Shown one piece after another: positions 16,701-27,700 of a stretch of 64,000 nt of DNA. The DNA comes from Strix aluco. Its lineage: Eukaryota > Chordata > Aves > Strigiformes > Strigidae. The notes under the pieces were generated by a model. The model did no database searches, was not told the DNA's origin, and worked only from the letters and a program-made list of their open reading frames with translations. The translations under genes and the position numbers were made by a program. The DNA lies in assembly GCF_031877795.1 (NCBI RefSeq), contig NC_133946.1, positions 11,507,144 to 11,571,143 of the forward strand. Reading direction: 5' to 3'. How positions within the stretch are numbered: position 1 is the stretch's first letter; each line of letters opens with the position of its first letter.

Positions 16701-19700
16701 TTGAGCTGCTAAGGTAGGTAAATTTGACAGGACAAATTAGTGAGGAAAGAAATACAGCCTGAAGAACTCCCAACAATGCACAGTGAATGCTAAAGAGAGA
16801 GATTTAGGACAGGTCAGGTCTCAGGGGAAAACGTTCATCTTGCAGAGAGAAGGCCGGTCTGTGGGGAGATCTACAGCCTTTCCTGCATGCCTGGAGAGAG
16901 CCACACGGCTCCCGTTCAGTGGGAGACACTGATTTCCTACACCACTGGCCTGTTTCCAAAGAAGGCTCTCAGCCAAGGACCATCCATTTTTATACTGGTT
17001 GAGGGAACCTAGTGTGACAGGCCCACAACTGCCCAGCAGTAACAGACACCATCTCCTGCTCACCGTCAGAAAGCCATCGCACCACCGATACGCCACACGT
17101 GTGAGGACAGGACTGGAGCAGGTTTGCATCAGATGACCCCATTGCCCTGCCCTTCTGCCCATCTCCAGATCAAGGCCGCAGTGATTGTGAAATGGTACAG
17201 AAAAGAAACAGTTGTGACCACACACACCAATTTCCCCCTTGTCTAGCACCTGCTTTCAGCAGTCCTCCAACCCTGCAGGTACAAACAAGGGACGTCCAGA
17301 GAGAACTGACACACAAGTAGGCTTCCTACAGCCAAGACTTCTGAATCCTCACCATGGGCTAAGAGTTTAGCTGTGACAAAAAGTTATGCTGGCTCTCTCC
17401 GAAGTACAAAAGAAGAGTATGTGTCAAAAAACGCTGCTAATGCATCGGAATAAGCTTTCTTAACAACTAGAAATAACAGTCAAGATCAAGGCTTTTCCCA
17501 CTGTGCCGTCTTCTGTGAACAGCAGCAGAGGATAAGCCACATCTCATGGGAAGGAATCCTGTCCCTGCTGAAGCTGGTAGGAGATCTGTTGTTTTGTGGG
17601 GTTGTCAGATGTCACCTCAAAAGTTAAATCCCTCCAGCTGTCTTCTAAACCCCTGATGGGAGGGATGTTTTCAAAAACCTAACACAAGAAGCCATCTCAC
17701 AGGAAAAATGCACAAGGTGACCAAGCTTCTGCTGAATGAAAGAAGTGATCAGAATTTATTGTTCTGTTCCTGCTAAACAACAAGCAAAAAACCACCCTCT
17801 CAGTCGGTTTTCAAGTTTTCCAACAAGCCCTCAAAGTCCACCTTTATTCTGTCAGGAGCTGTACTAAAATTAAAAACAACAATCAGACAAAAAACCCCCA
17901 CACCAAGCATAAAGGTTGTACCGAACATTCAGGACTGTCCGTGCCACATCTTCAGTGGCTAAATGCAATGGTACAGAATGCAAGTTGAAATCAAGCTAGT
18001 TTTAAACAGCAGCAATCACTAAACCCTGCACCCCCCATCTGAGCATCTGATTCTGATCAAGTTTTTGCTTTTGCCTCCAAGAAAAGAAAAAAAACCCACA
18101 ACACAAAAATTCTGTCCCCTGGCACTGACTCAATGGCTACTCTCACTTTTCCTTAACATATTTTAGAACAAAATGAGCTGCAAATCCTGCACCAACATAT
18201 AGATTATTAAAAATGAACATGGGTACTGTGGGCTGAGCCCAGAGAAACTCAGAGGCACGGAATGGATACTGCTTCAACACAGACAACAGCCCGAGCTGCC
18301 TTCCATCTCAAAACCCCGCTGCCTGCTCGAGGAGGCTGCGACTGCTGTGTGCTGCTGCCTTTCTCTCCACACCCACCCCGTGTCTGACCGCTGAGTGGAA
18401 GGAGTGCCGAGCCCGGGACACGCTCTTTCTGCAGGGTCCCTCATGCTTTGAAAAGCCTGCCTCGTGGCAGGAGCTGCAGAACTTGGAGGGAAAGACAATT
18501 CTATCATATGCCACCTTCATTCCCTGTTGTTTGATATCCCAGGTGCAGAGACGTGGAAGAATTACACCACATAACTGACATTTATGAACAGCTATGGAAG
18601 TGAGCACACGAAGTATCGTCATAGCTAAGGACAGGCTGGACAGCCCAGGTTTTTAAAGCTCGTCCAGGGCTGAACACCCGTCACCTGAGCATCCAGAATT
18701 TGTGGGATGTCTGTGGTACCCAAGGAAAGCCCCACAATGCTCGTGCCCAACTGGAAGCATTTTCGGAGGTACCCCAGAGTATGTTAACCCGCATATGCCA
18801 GCAAAACTCAAGCCTGCAGGCTAGAGGAAACCACACTGGTGGGCGAGTCTGCCCACAGAATCAGGAACCAGAGGCATGCAGAGACAACAGAAAGAGCAAG
18901 AGAAAGAAAGAGAATCCCAATTAGCAAAAAGTAGCTGGGAAGAATGATGAAGACAGAGGCTTTCTAACCACCAAAACTGAGTTAACGAGGTAAAAGCAAA
19001 ACCACCAAAACCAAACAGCATGGGTGGAAAGAGAGAGGGGAATCTAATGCTTCTGTTCTTCACTGGTTCTTCTTATGGGTCCCCAGCTGAGCCTATCCCT
19101 CCAGAACACCTCTGTCTCCAGAGAGGTCACAATGTCCTGCAAAATCCTAGGACCGGGCAGAGAGGCTAAAAGCACCCTAAGCTGTAATCCACAGCCTGCC
19201 TTGCTTAAGAAAGTACAGGCCCATCCCAGTCAGGCGCTGAGCGGCAGTCCTGGCACAGGAGAGCGGGGGAGATGCTGAGGCCTGAGCACTGCTGGGACTC
19301 ACATTAGCCTTCAAGGATGGGAACAGCGCTTGGTCCCACTCACGGGGACAGCCCCGGTCACTCCCCGAGGAAGTGCTGATGCCACCACCTTACAAATCAC
19401 GTGGCTGTCAGAAAACGCAGGGTTCGTCCAACATCCTCCTGCCCCCAGACTACAGCTTGCTGGGGCTCTCACTGCGTACAAGGTTGCATCCTGGCTCTCC
19501 CCACATCTGGAATGAAAAGGACTCCTCTTTTTTCCACACCACCGGCTACCGCAAGGACAGATGCATAAAACCTGCTGCTTTGGTCTGTGGGTGCTTTCAG
19601 CCACTGGAGCAGGGAGCGAGCCACTGGCTGGTACTAACGGGCAGGCTCTAGTGAGCCTCCTCATCCCAGTCCAACCAGTCCTCCCGCAATCTCAAAAGCA

Positions 19701-20785
19701 TTATCAATCCCCTGGCAGTAAACATTTATCTCCGTTAGAGAGGCAGAGGGAGAGATGCAAAACCACTCAACCTCAGGAGCTCCTGTTTTTCTTTCCTGCA
19801 GCCTCCACAGTCTTGGAGGTGAACAGGTTTTGGAGGTGAACAGAAAACCTGACCTGAAGCCCCCCGAGGTGGCTCTCCGCGACCACCATCACACAGAGGG
19901 TCGGGCCTGTGCCAACCAGAGAACCTGTCAGGACGGGCGACCGGAGCCACCTTGAATCAGGGTGACAAATCCCACCGAGCTCCCTAAAAAGACAGCTGCC
20001 CCTACTCAACTCGACATGGAAACCTGTTTCCTGGCTAAAGATCTGCCTTGTCACCAAAACCTGCTCACCTTACACCAGACAGCACAGCACAGGAGCTCTC
20101 TATCCCTTCCTAACCATTTGCTGATGGCAACCTGGGAAGTGATGCAAGGGCTGCCCGGAGCTGCTGCCCCGGGCCCGGGCAGACACCCCGGGCCAACTCC
20201 AGCCGGTGCATTCGGGGCTCGGCAGTCGCCCGGCAGGACGACGGGGGAACCCAGGAACTTGCCCCAAACCGGCTGCCGCTGCCACCACTCGCTGTCCTCT
20301 CTCCTCCACGGGAGACTAAGCGGGAAAAGCCGCGGCGGTTGGAAGCGGCACAAGCAGCCCCGCAGCGGGGCGGGGGGTCGGAGCTGCGAGGCAGGGGCTG
20401 AGCAGCGGCACCGCCACACCGGAGCGAGGGGCTTTAACCCCCGATAGCCGGTCTCCTGCCGATCCCACCCCGGGCACAACATCCGCAAGCCCCCAGTCGC
20501 ACCGGTGCCCGCTCCCCCCGCCCTCACCTCGGAGTAGACGTAGAGGGGGAGGACGAGGAGGGCGAGCAGCAGGTCGGCGACGGCCAGGCTGACGATGAAG
20601 TAGTTGGTGGTGGTCTTCAGCGCCCGTTCCGTGCAGACGCTGAGGCAAACCAGCCCGTTGCCGCCCACGATGAACAGGATGAGGACGATGCCCAGCACCA
20701 GGGCGGCGATGTTGTGGCCGCCCACCGGCGGCAGCAGCAGCGCGGTGCCGTTGCAGGGAGCGGCCCCGGTGCTGCCGTTCCCCAT
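7524..20785 (-). CDS. DRD4: DRD4, dopamine D4 receptor (complete, four coding exons)
   Basis: This is a rhodopsin-family receptor that binds dopamine at the plasma membrane and couples to Gi to lower cAMP. Exons 20785-20528, 9379-9267, 8938-8391 and 7726-7524 join in phase to 373 residues plus stop. Visible hallmarks are N-glycosylation sites at N3 and N12, GNGLV in TM1, the conserved Asp of TM2 (D71), C99 of the extracellular disulfide, the amine-binding Asp D106 in TMDVML, and DRF at 123-125 (D4 receptors have DRF rather than DRY). Further hallmarks are the Ser cluster of TM5 (YSSICSFF), a GREREKAMRVL-like TM6 entry (read as [10 protein letters not shown]), CWTP at 312-315, NPIIY at 350-354, and a terminal Cys for palmitoylation (HLFC). 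The exon boundaries after YSE, inside DR|F and inside VVVG|AF match mammalian DRD4. The third cytoplasmic loop is about 90 residues without the human 16-residue repeat. It is divergent from SCT and convergent with DEAF1. Confidence 0.97.
8391..8938 (-). CDS. DRD4: DRD4 exon 3 (TM4, TM5, third cytoplasmic loop)
   Basis: It begins after acceptor tgtactggcag, completing DRF, and runs through the TM4 Trp ([13 protein letters not shown]) and TM5. A Pro/His/Tyr-containing cytoplasmic loop follows (for example [17 protein letters not shown]), then [13 protein letters not shown], ending at donor G|GTGAGT. The loop has no tandem repeat. Confidence 0.96.
9267..9379 (-). CDS. DRD4: DRD4 exon 2 (TM3)
   Basis: Acceptor atcttttcag and donor CG|GTAAGT bound 113 bases encoding [20 protein letters not shown] and then [17 protein letters not shown]. 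It holds the ligand-binding Asp and the disulfide Cys. It ends two bases into the Arg of DRF. Confidence 0.96.
10866..11158. repeat. AT-rich low-complexity block (TATA/ATAC-type)
   Basis: Nearly 300 bases of degenerate ATATAT, ATACAT and GTATAT words lie inside the GC-moderate DRD4 intron. It abuts a CR1 fragment on its right. Reading frames across it are compositional artefacts. Confidence 0.85.
11180..11396 (-). mobile_element. CR1 LINE fragment (minus orientation)
   Basis: The + strand reads as the reverse complement of a CR1 3' region: ggggaacccaccacttccctggg, then a line resembling 'cattttcctcttgtgtctaatcggaatctcccc', then a stretch ending ctcaggtctccctgg. It is truncated at the 3' end and diverged, so it is an old insertion. 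CR1 is the dominant bird LINE. Confidence 0.75.
11602..12190 (-). mobile_element. Probable solo LTR of an endogenous retrovirus (fossil, minus orientation)
   Basis: The block is about 590 bases and reads TG...CA on the minus strand. It has a U3-like CCAAT-containing segment (gattggttagtaattt on +), a GC box-like gagcatgcgcagt segment, and a minus-strand AATAAATAA near the 3' side, as expected of the R region. No internal retroviral genes are present, so it is a solo LTR remnant. Edges are approximate and I see no clear target-site duplication. It probably belongs to an avian ERVK-like or ERVL-like group, and it is old. Confidence 0.5.
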
Positions 20786-21240
20786 GGCGCCGCGGCGCTG
20801 CCCCGGCAGCCCGGCGCATGGGAGCTCCCTCGACCCGGCTTAGCTAAACTCGGCTCGGCTCGGCTCGGCCCGGCGAGGCTCCGTTCCCACCGCCGCCAGC
20901 CGTGCGAGGCTCCGGCGGCGGGCCGGCCGGCCCCAAACTTTCCGCGGAGCGGGGAGGAGGAGCAGGAGGAGGAGGAGGAGCTGCCGTCAGACAGCCCCAC
21001 CCGGCTCCGGCCCCCGCGGCTCCAACTGGGTCACCAAGCGGCTTAGGGGGCGGCGGGGGGGGGAGGCTGCCGGTGTCCCGGTCCCCCGGGGGAGCTGCCG
21101 CCGCGGGGGACCCCCCACCCGCCCCCGGCCCGTCGTGGCGGCTTGTCCGGCCCTGGAGAAGCCCCCTCCCCGGGGGATGCTCTTCGTGGGACCAACCCCT
21201 GCTTGTCTTCCCGTGGCGAGGCGAGTGGTCTCAGTCCTGG
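20140..21240 (-). promoter_or_regulatory. DRD4: CpG island / DRD4 promoter and 5' region
   Basis: Dense CpG and GC-rich sequence surrounds DRD4 exon 1. It includes a CTCGG short tandem array near 20850-20872, a GGA-rich tract near 20954-20985, and several GC boxes (for example gggggcggcgggggggg around 21046-21062). No TATA box is evident, as is usual for a CpG-island promoter. The start site itself cannot be placed. Confidence 0.75.
20528..20785 (-). CDS. DRD4: DRD4 exon 1 (N-terminus, TM1, TM2)
   Basis: The ATG at 20785-20783 has a strong Kozak context (gcgccATGG). The 86 codons end in LPLYVYSE at donor GAG|GTGAGG, phase 0. It lies wholly inside a CpG island. TM1 ([19 protein letters not shown]) and TM2 ([15 protein letters not shown]) are both intact. 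Confidence 0.96.
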
Positions 21241-22420
21241 GCTTTACCCAACAACAACAACAGCAAAGCCGGGATTAATGCCGTGCCCTTCACTGCCTAA
21301 TTTACCCCAGCCTCCTCCTCCAGTGGAGGAGTCTCCTGCTCTCAGGATTAGGCTTCACGTTGCCTCTTGAGCAGGAGGAAAAGAACAACTCTGCACTGAC
21401 ACAGCTCAGATTTCTTCTTTGATTAGCCACCCTCCTCCAGGTACAGCAGCAATCGGTTGGTAGTTCCTACTCTGTGCTTCCTGCCGCAAAGCAGCGGCAG
21501 TCCCTCTGTGAGTGACAAAGAAACAATACAACATTTCCTTTAAAGCTAAAAATGACGATAAAACCAAACATGTTTTAGGGTTGGTTGGGAGGTTTTTTCT
21601 TTGGTTTTATGTTTTGTTCTTTTATTTGGGCTTATGATTTGCTTGACTTTTTTGCGTGGCACATGTTGGGCCATTGAGTGACTCCTCTTATAAAAGTGCC
21701 GTAGTAGGAAGATAAAAACCAATGACTGGGTCTCCTACAGTGAGATTTCTGTACGTTGGACAGAATGTCTTTCTTGTCATGAGCTTGACCACGTGTACAT
21801 GACTCGGTAGTAGCAGAGGCACTGGCCCCACAAGCACTGTATTGCAAATGTGGTGGTAGATCAAAGGACTCTCAGGTCTTGGCTGGACCCTCACAAAGAG
21901 GGAAAAAATCCAACCGGTAAGCAAGTGTCTATAGAGTAGAAGGTTGTTTTAAGTCAGCCTGACCTGAAGGTATTTTCCCCAGGAAAATCAAAGCAGTGAT
22001 GGGAACAATGATTAGAGAAATCAGTGCCCTTAGCATCTGATCTCTGAGAGCATCTGAAGGACTGTAAAGTCTCCAGAAGTCCAGAAAATACAAACACTGC
22101 CTATTTTAAATGGAGAGAGATGAAAAATCATGGCACTAAAGAGCAATCAGAGTTGCTTCAATCCCTAGAAAGTAACAGAACTTTTTTGTTTCCGTGCTAG
22201 ACCTAGGAGCACTTGGAGATACCGGGAGAAATAGTAAATATCACGCTCTCAACTTTACCTCTAGCTGCAGTCTCACACGGCATTCTCTTAAGCAATGCAA
22301 GAGGAAAGAGTAGGGGAAATTATTACAGGTTGGGTGAGTAACTGAAAAATTGTATTCCAAGATCTGCGCAGAATCTGGTAATAATTGACCTGAGTGAGGT
22401 CAAACCAGAGAGCCCACTAA

Positions 22421-22630
22421 TTAAATTTGAAGGTACTACCAAGACAGGAGAGGCTGTGAGCATCTTGGAGCACAGAGAAAGAATTCAAAATGGCCTTGAT
22501 AAATTGGAGAGACTGTCTGCCAAATGCAGGATGTAAGTCAAAAGGAATTTTGCATCTCTCCTGTGCTTGGGTGGCAATAATCAACTTCACAAATGCAGGA
22601 TTGAGGAAGCAACTGGATAGGCAGGAGGTG
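22421..22630 (+). mobile_element. Ancient CR1/L3-type LINE fossil, reverse transcriptase C-terminal part
   Basis: The + strand translates in one frame as KFEGTTKTGEAVSILEHRER, IQNGLDKLERLSAKCRM, then after a stop VKRNFASLLCLGGNNQLHKC. This matches the conserved CR1/L3 ORF2 pattern (ADDTKLG...IQ.DLDKLE.W....KCKVLHLGRNN). Two in-frame stops and degraded motifs (the FADD-like start reads FEGT) show it is long dead. Confidence 0.65.
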
Positions 22631-24399
22631 TGGGAGCAAAGGTGGTATAGCAGGTCACATGCTGAACATGGGGGTTAGGATGTCTTACTGTTCAAAATGA
22701 GAGAGAAAAAAATTCTCCACTGGGCTAATGCTGTTTGTGAGGTACCTGAGCACCTGCAGTCTCAGGCAGCCTTCCCTCTGCTACCCACACTCAGTCACTT
22801 TTCACAATATTTGTCATAATTATGCAAACTAAAATAAGAGACATCAATTATGATTCCTAGCAGTAGGGTTTGGGGTAGCGTGTCTCATTCCCTGGGACAA
22901 GCACTTCCCCGCTGCAATGCTACAAGCAGCAAGGCAGACACTGCGTGTGCTTGGCCCTGACAACACTTACTGTGCCTTTTTTATTGATTAACGACTGGGG
23001 TGACTGGTGTGGGGAACCACAGTGCCCTGTCTGACCCCTGGGTATGTACCCCCTGCCCCCCCTGCCATGGGCACTGCATTCACCCCGCACAGATGGACAG
23101 GAGCTTGGCACCGTCTGCCAGAGATGGAGCCTGAGGCTGGGGAAGTACAGGGGAGCTGTGACACCCCCCCACCCCCCTGCCCATTTCTAGCCCAGATGGT
23201 CTGGGAGATGTGGGAGCTGGTCCAGACTCAGTGGGCATCTTTCCAGCTGTGCTACCAAACCTCAGATCCGATGTTAAGGGCCAGCTAGCCATTCAGATCA
23301 GCCTGGTGTGGGTGGGAGACAGTGGGAAGAGACATCCTAGCAGGAAAGGGTCATTTACACTAACTACATGGAGGGGGAGAACTACTTTATTGGCAGCTTT
23401 TTATAAGGCGAGAAGCTTCTCAGAGCTGTTGATAGGGTCCAGCTATCAGAGTCTCATCTCATCTATTAAGAGACTTGTGGAAGAAATCCTCTCTCCAACC
23501 CCCCACGCTTGCTTCCCCTAATTCCCTTACTCTTTCTTGAAAAAGGACATCATTAACCCTCAGCTCGTGCAGCATGGAAAAGCCAGAGCCCTGTTTTCAG
23601 CCATGGGGATGTAGTCAGATCTAGGTACCATCCTTTCCCTGGAGTGGGTTAACAGCAGTTGATCCACACAGTTTGTTTTACTCAGCTGCCTTGGGCTCCA
23701 CAATTTCATGCACGAGTAGGAGAAAATTACCTTGCTGGCAATCTGACTTGCCAAACACTGTCTCCAGAGGTGTGGCTTCCAAGTCTTTTCTAAAGCCAGC
23801 AAGAATGCCATCCCTTTAGTAGCTACTGAGTTGTGTTACCCCTCTCTCCCATCCCCCGTGTCGGTTTGCCATCCTCACATCGATCCCAATACCCATGGAT
23901 TTGTCTAACCATAACCCTCCTCCAGCTGACCCAGCTTTGACACACATTTAAATCAGCATGCAAAGACCAAGCTCACACCTGGTTTCACTTGTGGGTACTC
24001 ACATGCTTTTGACTCTGCCTGTATTTCTGCATTCCTTCAGGAACAGTTTGTGCTGGACTTAGGTGGGCACAAGCACAGCTGCACATCTGCCATGTTAAGA
24101 AGAGCTCATTTGGCAATACCCTCACCTGCTGTGAAGTTCAGGTAAGGAAATATATGTTATCCAGTGCAGTAAACTGGGACGAAACTACCCCACCAGTGTT
24201 TTTTAAACCCATATGTCACGACGGTGTGAGTTTGCTCAGTGGTTTCTATCACCTGGTCACAGTTTTCTGGTCTGATGGTTGGTCTCTAAAACCTAACTGC
24301 TGGCACAGTGGCTGCTGTCACAGCCTTCACTCAGTGAGGAGAAGGTACAGTGGAACCACCTTTACTAGAGCCCTTTTACTCCAAGAAATCAACTCAAAT

Positions 24400-24750
24400 T
24401 AGCCAAAGGAGGTCCTGAAGTGCATTAATGAAACTGCACTGAAACCCTGTGTGGACAGAACACCCTTAATTTATTTATGTTTAAACTACCTGAGCAGCAA
24501 AGAGAGCAGGATCGAATTGTGACTGCAGCCTTCTGCCTTCCCACAGGGATTACTGCCATTTATCTAATCCACTTTAACAGTTAATTTATATTCATTATCT
24601 TGATTTTCCCTGTGGGTTAGTGCAGAATGACTCTTAACTCTCAGTGTGGAAGCCCTTATTTGAGACTAACAGTGCCTTAATCCTAAACTACTTTAATCCT
24701 GGTGTGGATTAAACTAATGTGAAATAAGGCTTTTGACTTCCAAAAAAGAG
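24400..24750. promoter_or_regulatory. AT-rich, homeodomain/HNF1-like motif cluster (possible conserved element)
   Basis: Repeated TTAAT, GTTAATTTAT, CATTAATG and TTAATCC cores occur in about 350 bases, with no repeat family visible. The content suggests an enhancer or conserved non-coding block, on composition only. Confidence 0.25.
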
Positions 24751-27700
24751 CAGCCATGCAAAGCACTAATTAGGACAGCTGTTCCACTGCGGGCTCACAG
24801 GCTACAGTAATCCTTGCTCACTGTTGCCAGTCCCCCTGTGTCTGCCTGCTGCCACTCTGCCTGTAGTGCATCCCTTGGCAGATACAATGGCTGTAAACCA
24901 CACCCTGCGAGGCCAGCTCCTAGCTGGCCAACTAGCCTGGGCCCGCTGATTTGGCTTTGCTGTGTGACAGTGCCTCCAGGGGAGCAGTGAATCCTGGAGA
25001 GCAAAGGCTAGCAGAAAAGCACCCTTTTTTTCCGTTGGCAGGTATAGGCATTAGAAACAATCCCTCTTGGATAAGAGGAACTGTGCTCCTAGCAGAGGAG
25101 AAGGAAGGTCTAATACATCAACATATCCAAAGAAGTCATCTCATGTCACTGCAAGAAAAATAAGATGATAAAGGACAGAGTCATTGGTCACCCTCGTGGA
25201 AAGCAGGAAGAGTTTTATGTCAAAGTGATGGACAGGGAATGCTTAAGAGCACCTTTGGAGACTGTCTGATGTGGTCAGTGGTTTTGAACAACCCTTTTTT
25301 TGCTTGGATGCACATCTTGCAGTGTCCTGGTTCCCCCGTCACTCTATGACAGCCTGCTGGCTCAGGGTGGGTGAGTTCAGAGGCTGTCAGAGCCACCCAC
25401 CGCTGCTCTTTTTGTCAGAAAAAGATGTCTTATTCTGTCCTAAGTAGGTGCTATGAAGGACACAAGGTATGAACAGCAGCACCTACTGCCAGCACGGACA
25501 CCCCAGCCTAACATAAAATCGTTCCTCGGTTTCCCCCTTATAAACCAGCAGACTGGTCCCCCACCCACTCCACCAAAGAAACGTCTGTCCATACACCTGG
25601 GATGGAGCCTCTATACAAACCCATATGGGTGCTTGTCAACTACAGGGAAATGAGACTCTGGTACCCAGTACCTCCTAGGACATCTGCCTTTCCTTCTGTG
25701 CCACGCATCTGCGACCCCAGCCTGTGGCATGCAAAGACTTTGCTAGCGACAGCAATGTCACCGTTGCTGCCCTCCAGCCACCTACAAGCTCAGCTGCCAG
25801 AGACTCGCTCATGGCAGCGCAAGGAAAGCACCCATTTCTTATGCAAACCAACTAAACAGTGGGAGAGCTGCCTTTTCCCTGTGTTTTGGAGTGTGTTTTT
25901 AAAAGAAACTCGGGAAAATGAGCGATGTGGTTAGTCTGCAGCAAGCAGAAAGAGGCTGCGGTGGAGCTGGTCCTCAACAGCCAGCCAAGGAGCCAGGAGG
26001 ACCCCCCCAGAGACTCTCCCAGGATGAGTTAATGGAGGATTTGATTGCGAGCCAGTTTGAAGGATGAGGAAGGTCACAAAGTGAGGCATCTGTCAGAGTC
26101 TCCCAAAAGACATGGAACTTTTATCACAGTAGTTTTTCACACTTGAGGCACTGAATTTTTAAATAGAAAAGGAGAACAAAATTACCTGCCAAAGTTTCAT
26201 CACAGATGTGCCTAAACTCAACTGTTGAATAGTACCCTGATAGCTGGGCAACAGATTTCTGGGACTATCTTCAGCTTCAGAACAAAGGGAGGAAAATAAA
26301 GAGCTTTTAAGGCCAATCCTGTTCCTTTTATTTGACATATTTAGCTGAGCAGTTCTCTGTGAAAGTATCATCTGCAGCAAAGTCGTCCTGCTTTACAATC
26401 TGCCTGTAATGCATTTCCCAGAAAAGAGACAGAGACAGCATCCTGCCTTTCAGGTTAACCTTTGCAAGAGACGGACGACGTGGCGTGGCTGTCTTGGCTT
26501 TCCAGGCTCTCTCGGAGTCAGGACTCTTGGAATTCCCCTCCAAGAAGCTGCAGGGATTTATGTAGACACTGAATAGATCTTTTGACATTTAACATTCTGA
26601 CAAGATATGATAAATCCATGTAAGATGTAAAAACTCATGCATTTTTAATGGTGATTAGCTGTGGGGATGAAACTACAAAGAAAACAGCTGGATTTTCTGT
26701 CTCTGTTAGCTGAGAGTCAAAACTGGATGTTTTTGTGGATGCCTAGTTTCAGACTAAGCCACATAATTATCTCACACAGGGGTAACCTGGTGAAATACAA
26801 GCCTTTGTGTCATAGGGCAGATCAAATTAATATACTTCAAGAGCTCCTACCGCTTTTAAAACCTCAGTGAGCTCATTAGAGCCACTTGTTATGAAAAACC
26901 TCCTGGGGAGGAGGAGGAGAAGCGCAAGGCAACACAGGCAGGGAGAGGCATGCCTGGGAGCAGCAAGCACCTACGAGGGCATCTCCTTCCACCTTCCTCT
27001 TCACAAAGCCTGTTCTTGTTCCCCTGGAAAAGATGTCCTTTGCAAAGTCCAAATGCAGGCGAAACGAAGCCCAAGCAGCTGTCAGGAGCTGCTGTGCTCA
27101 CTGCTGGCACTGCACACCTGGAACAGCTGGCCAAGCCTGCCTGCCAGCCAGGACACGCAGCGCGTTGTCCTTATAATTAAAATTAATTCCCTGAAGTGCT
27201 TTCTCCTCTTCCCCAGACACAGCAAACAGCTGGAGGCTGAGATTAAGGATGCTGATGCCAATTAGAGCTGTGATAAGGCCAGACACATAGGGAGCAGTAG
27301 CGCACAACTCTGCTGTGGAGAGACGAGACGGCACTGGGAGCTCCTCTGTGCCGAGGTACAAGACAGCTTCCAGCTGGGCCCGGAGCAATGCCGGGCCAGG
27401 AGGGCAGGGGTGACCAGAGCCATTCTGGGGAGGAAGCCACCCAGTCCTGTCCCGTTATGTCTCTGCAGTGGTATGTGTTGTCCCATCCATGCATCCTGCA
27501 CTGTGGAGACTACCTGAGGACAGGCAGAGTGCACCCACTTTGGCAGTTCTCAGAGGAGGTTTGGAAGAAGGCCCATAGGGTGTTAAAAAAATAGCAAGAG
27601 ATTGATGGGGGTGGCAGCTTGGCTCTGCAGGTCTTCAAAAAGCTCTTTGGTGACAGAGAGACAGCCAGGATACACACACAGTTTGGGAAAACAGAGCTCC

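Larger units (their letters stand above)
9380..20527 (-). other. DRD4 intron 1 (about 11.1 kb)
   Basis: This large intron separates the CpG-island exon from the TM3 exon. It holds an AT-rich low-complexity block, a CR1 LINE fragment and a probable solo LTR (separate entries). From about 12.2 to 20.1 kb I see only unremarkable unique sequence. The other two DRD4 introns (7727-8390 and 8939-9266) contain nothing notable. Confidence 0.8.

Noticed and set aside
20051-20785. 244-codon minus frame extending DRD4 exon 1 into intron 1
   Set aside because: The real exon ends at the GTGAGG donor after YSE, which joins in phase to the TM3 exon; the extension is intron read-through.
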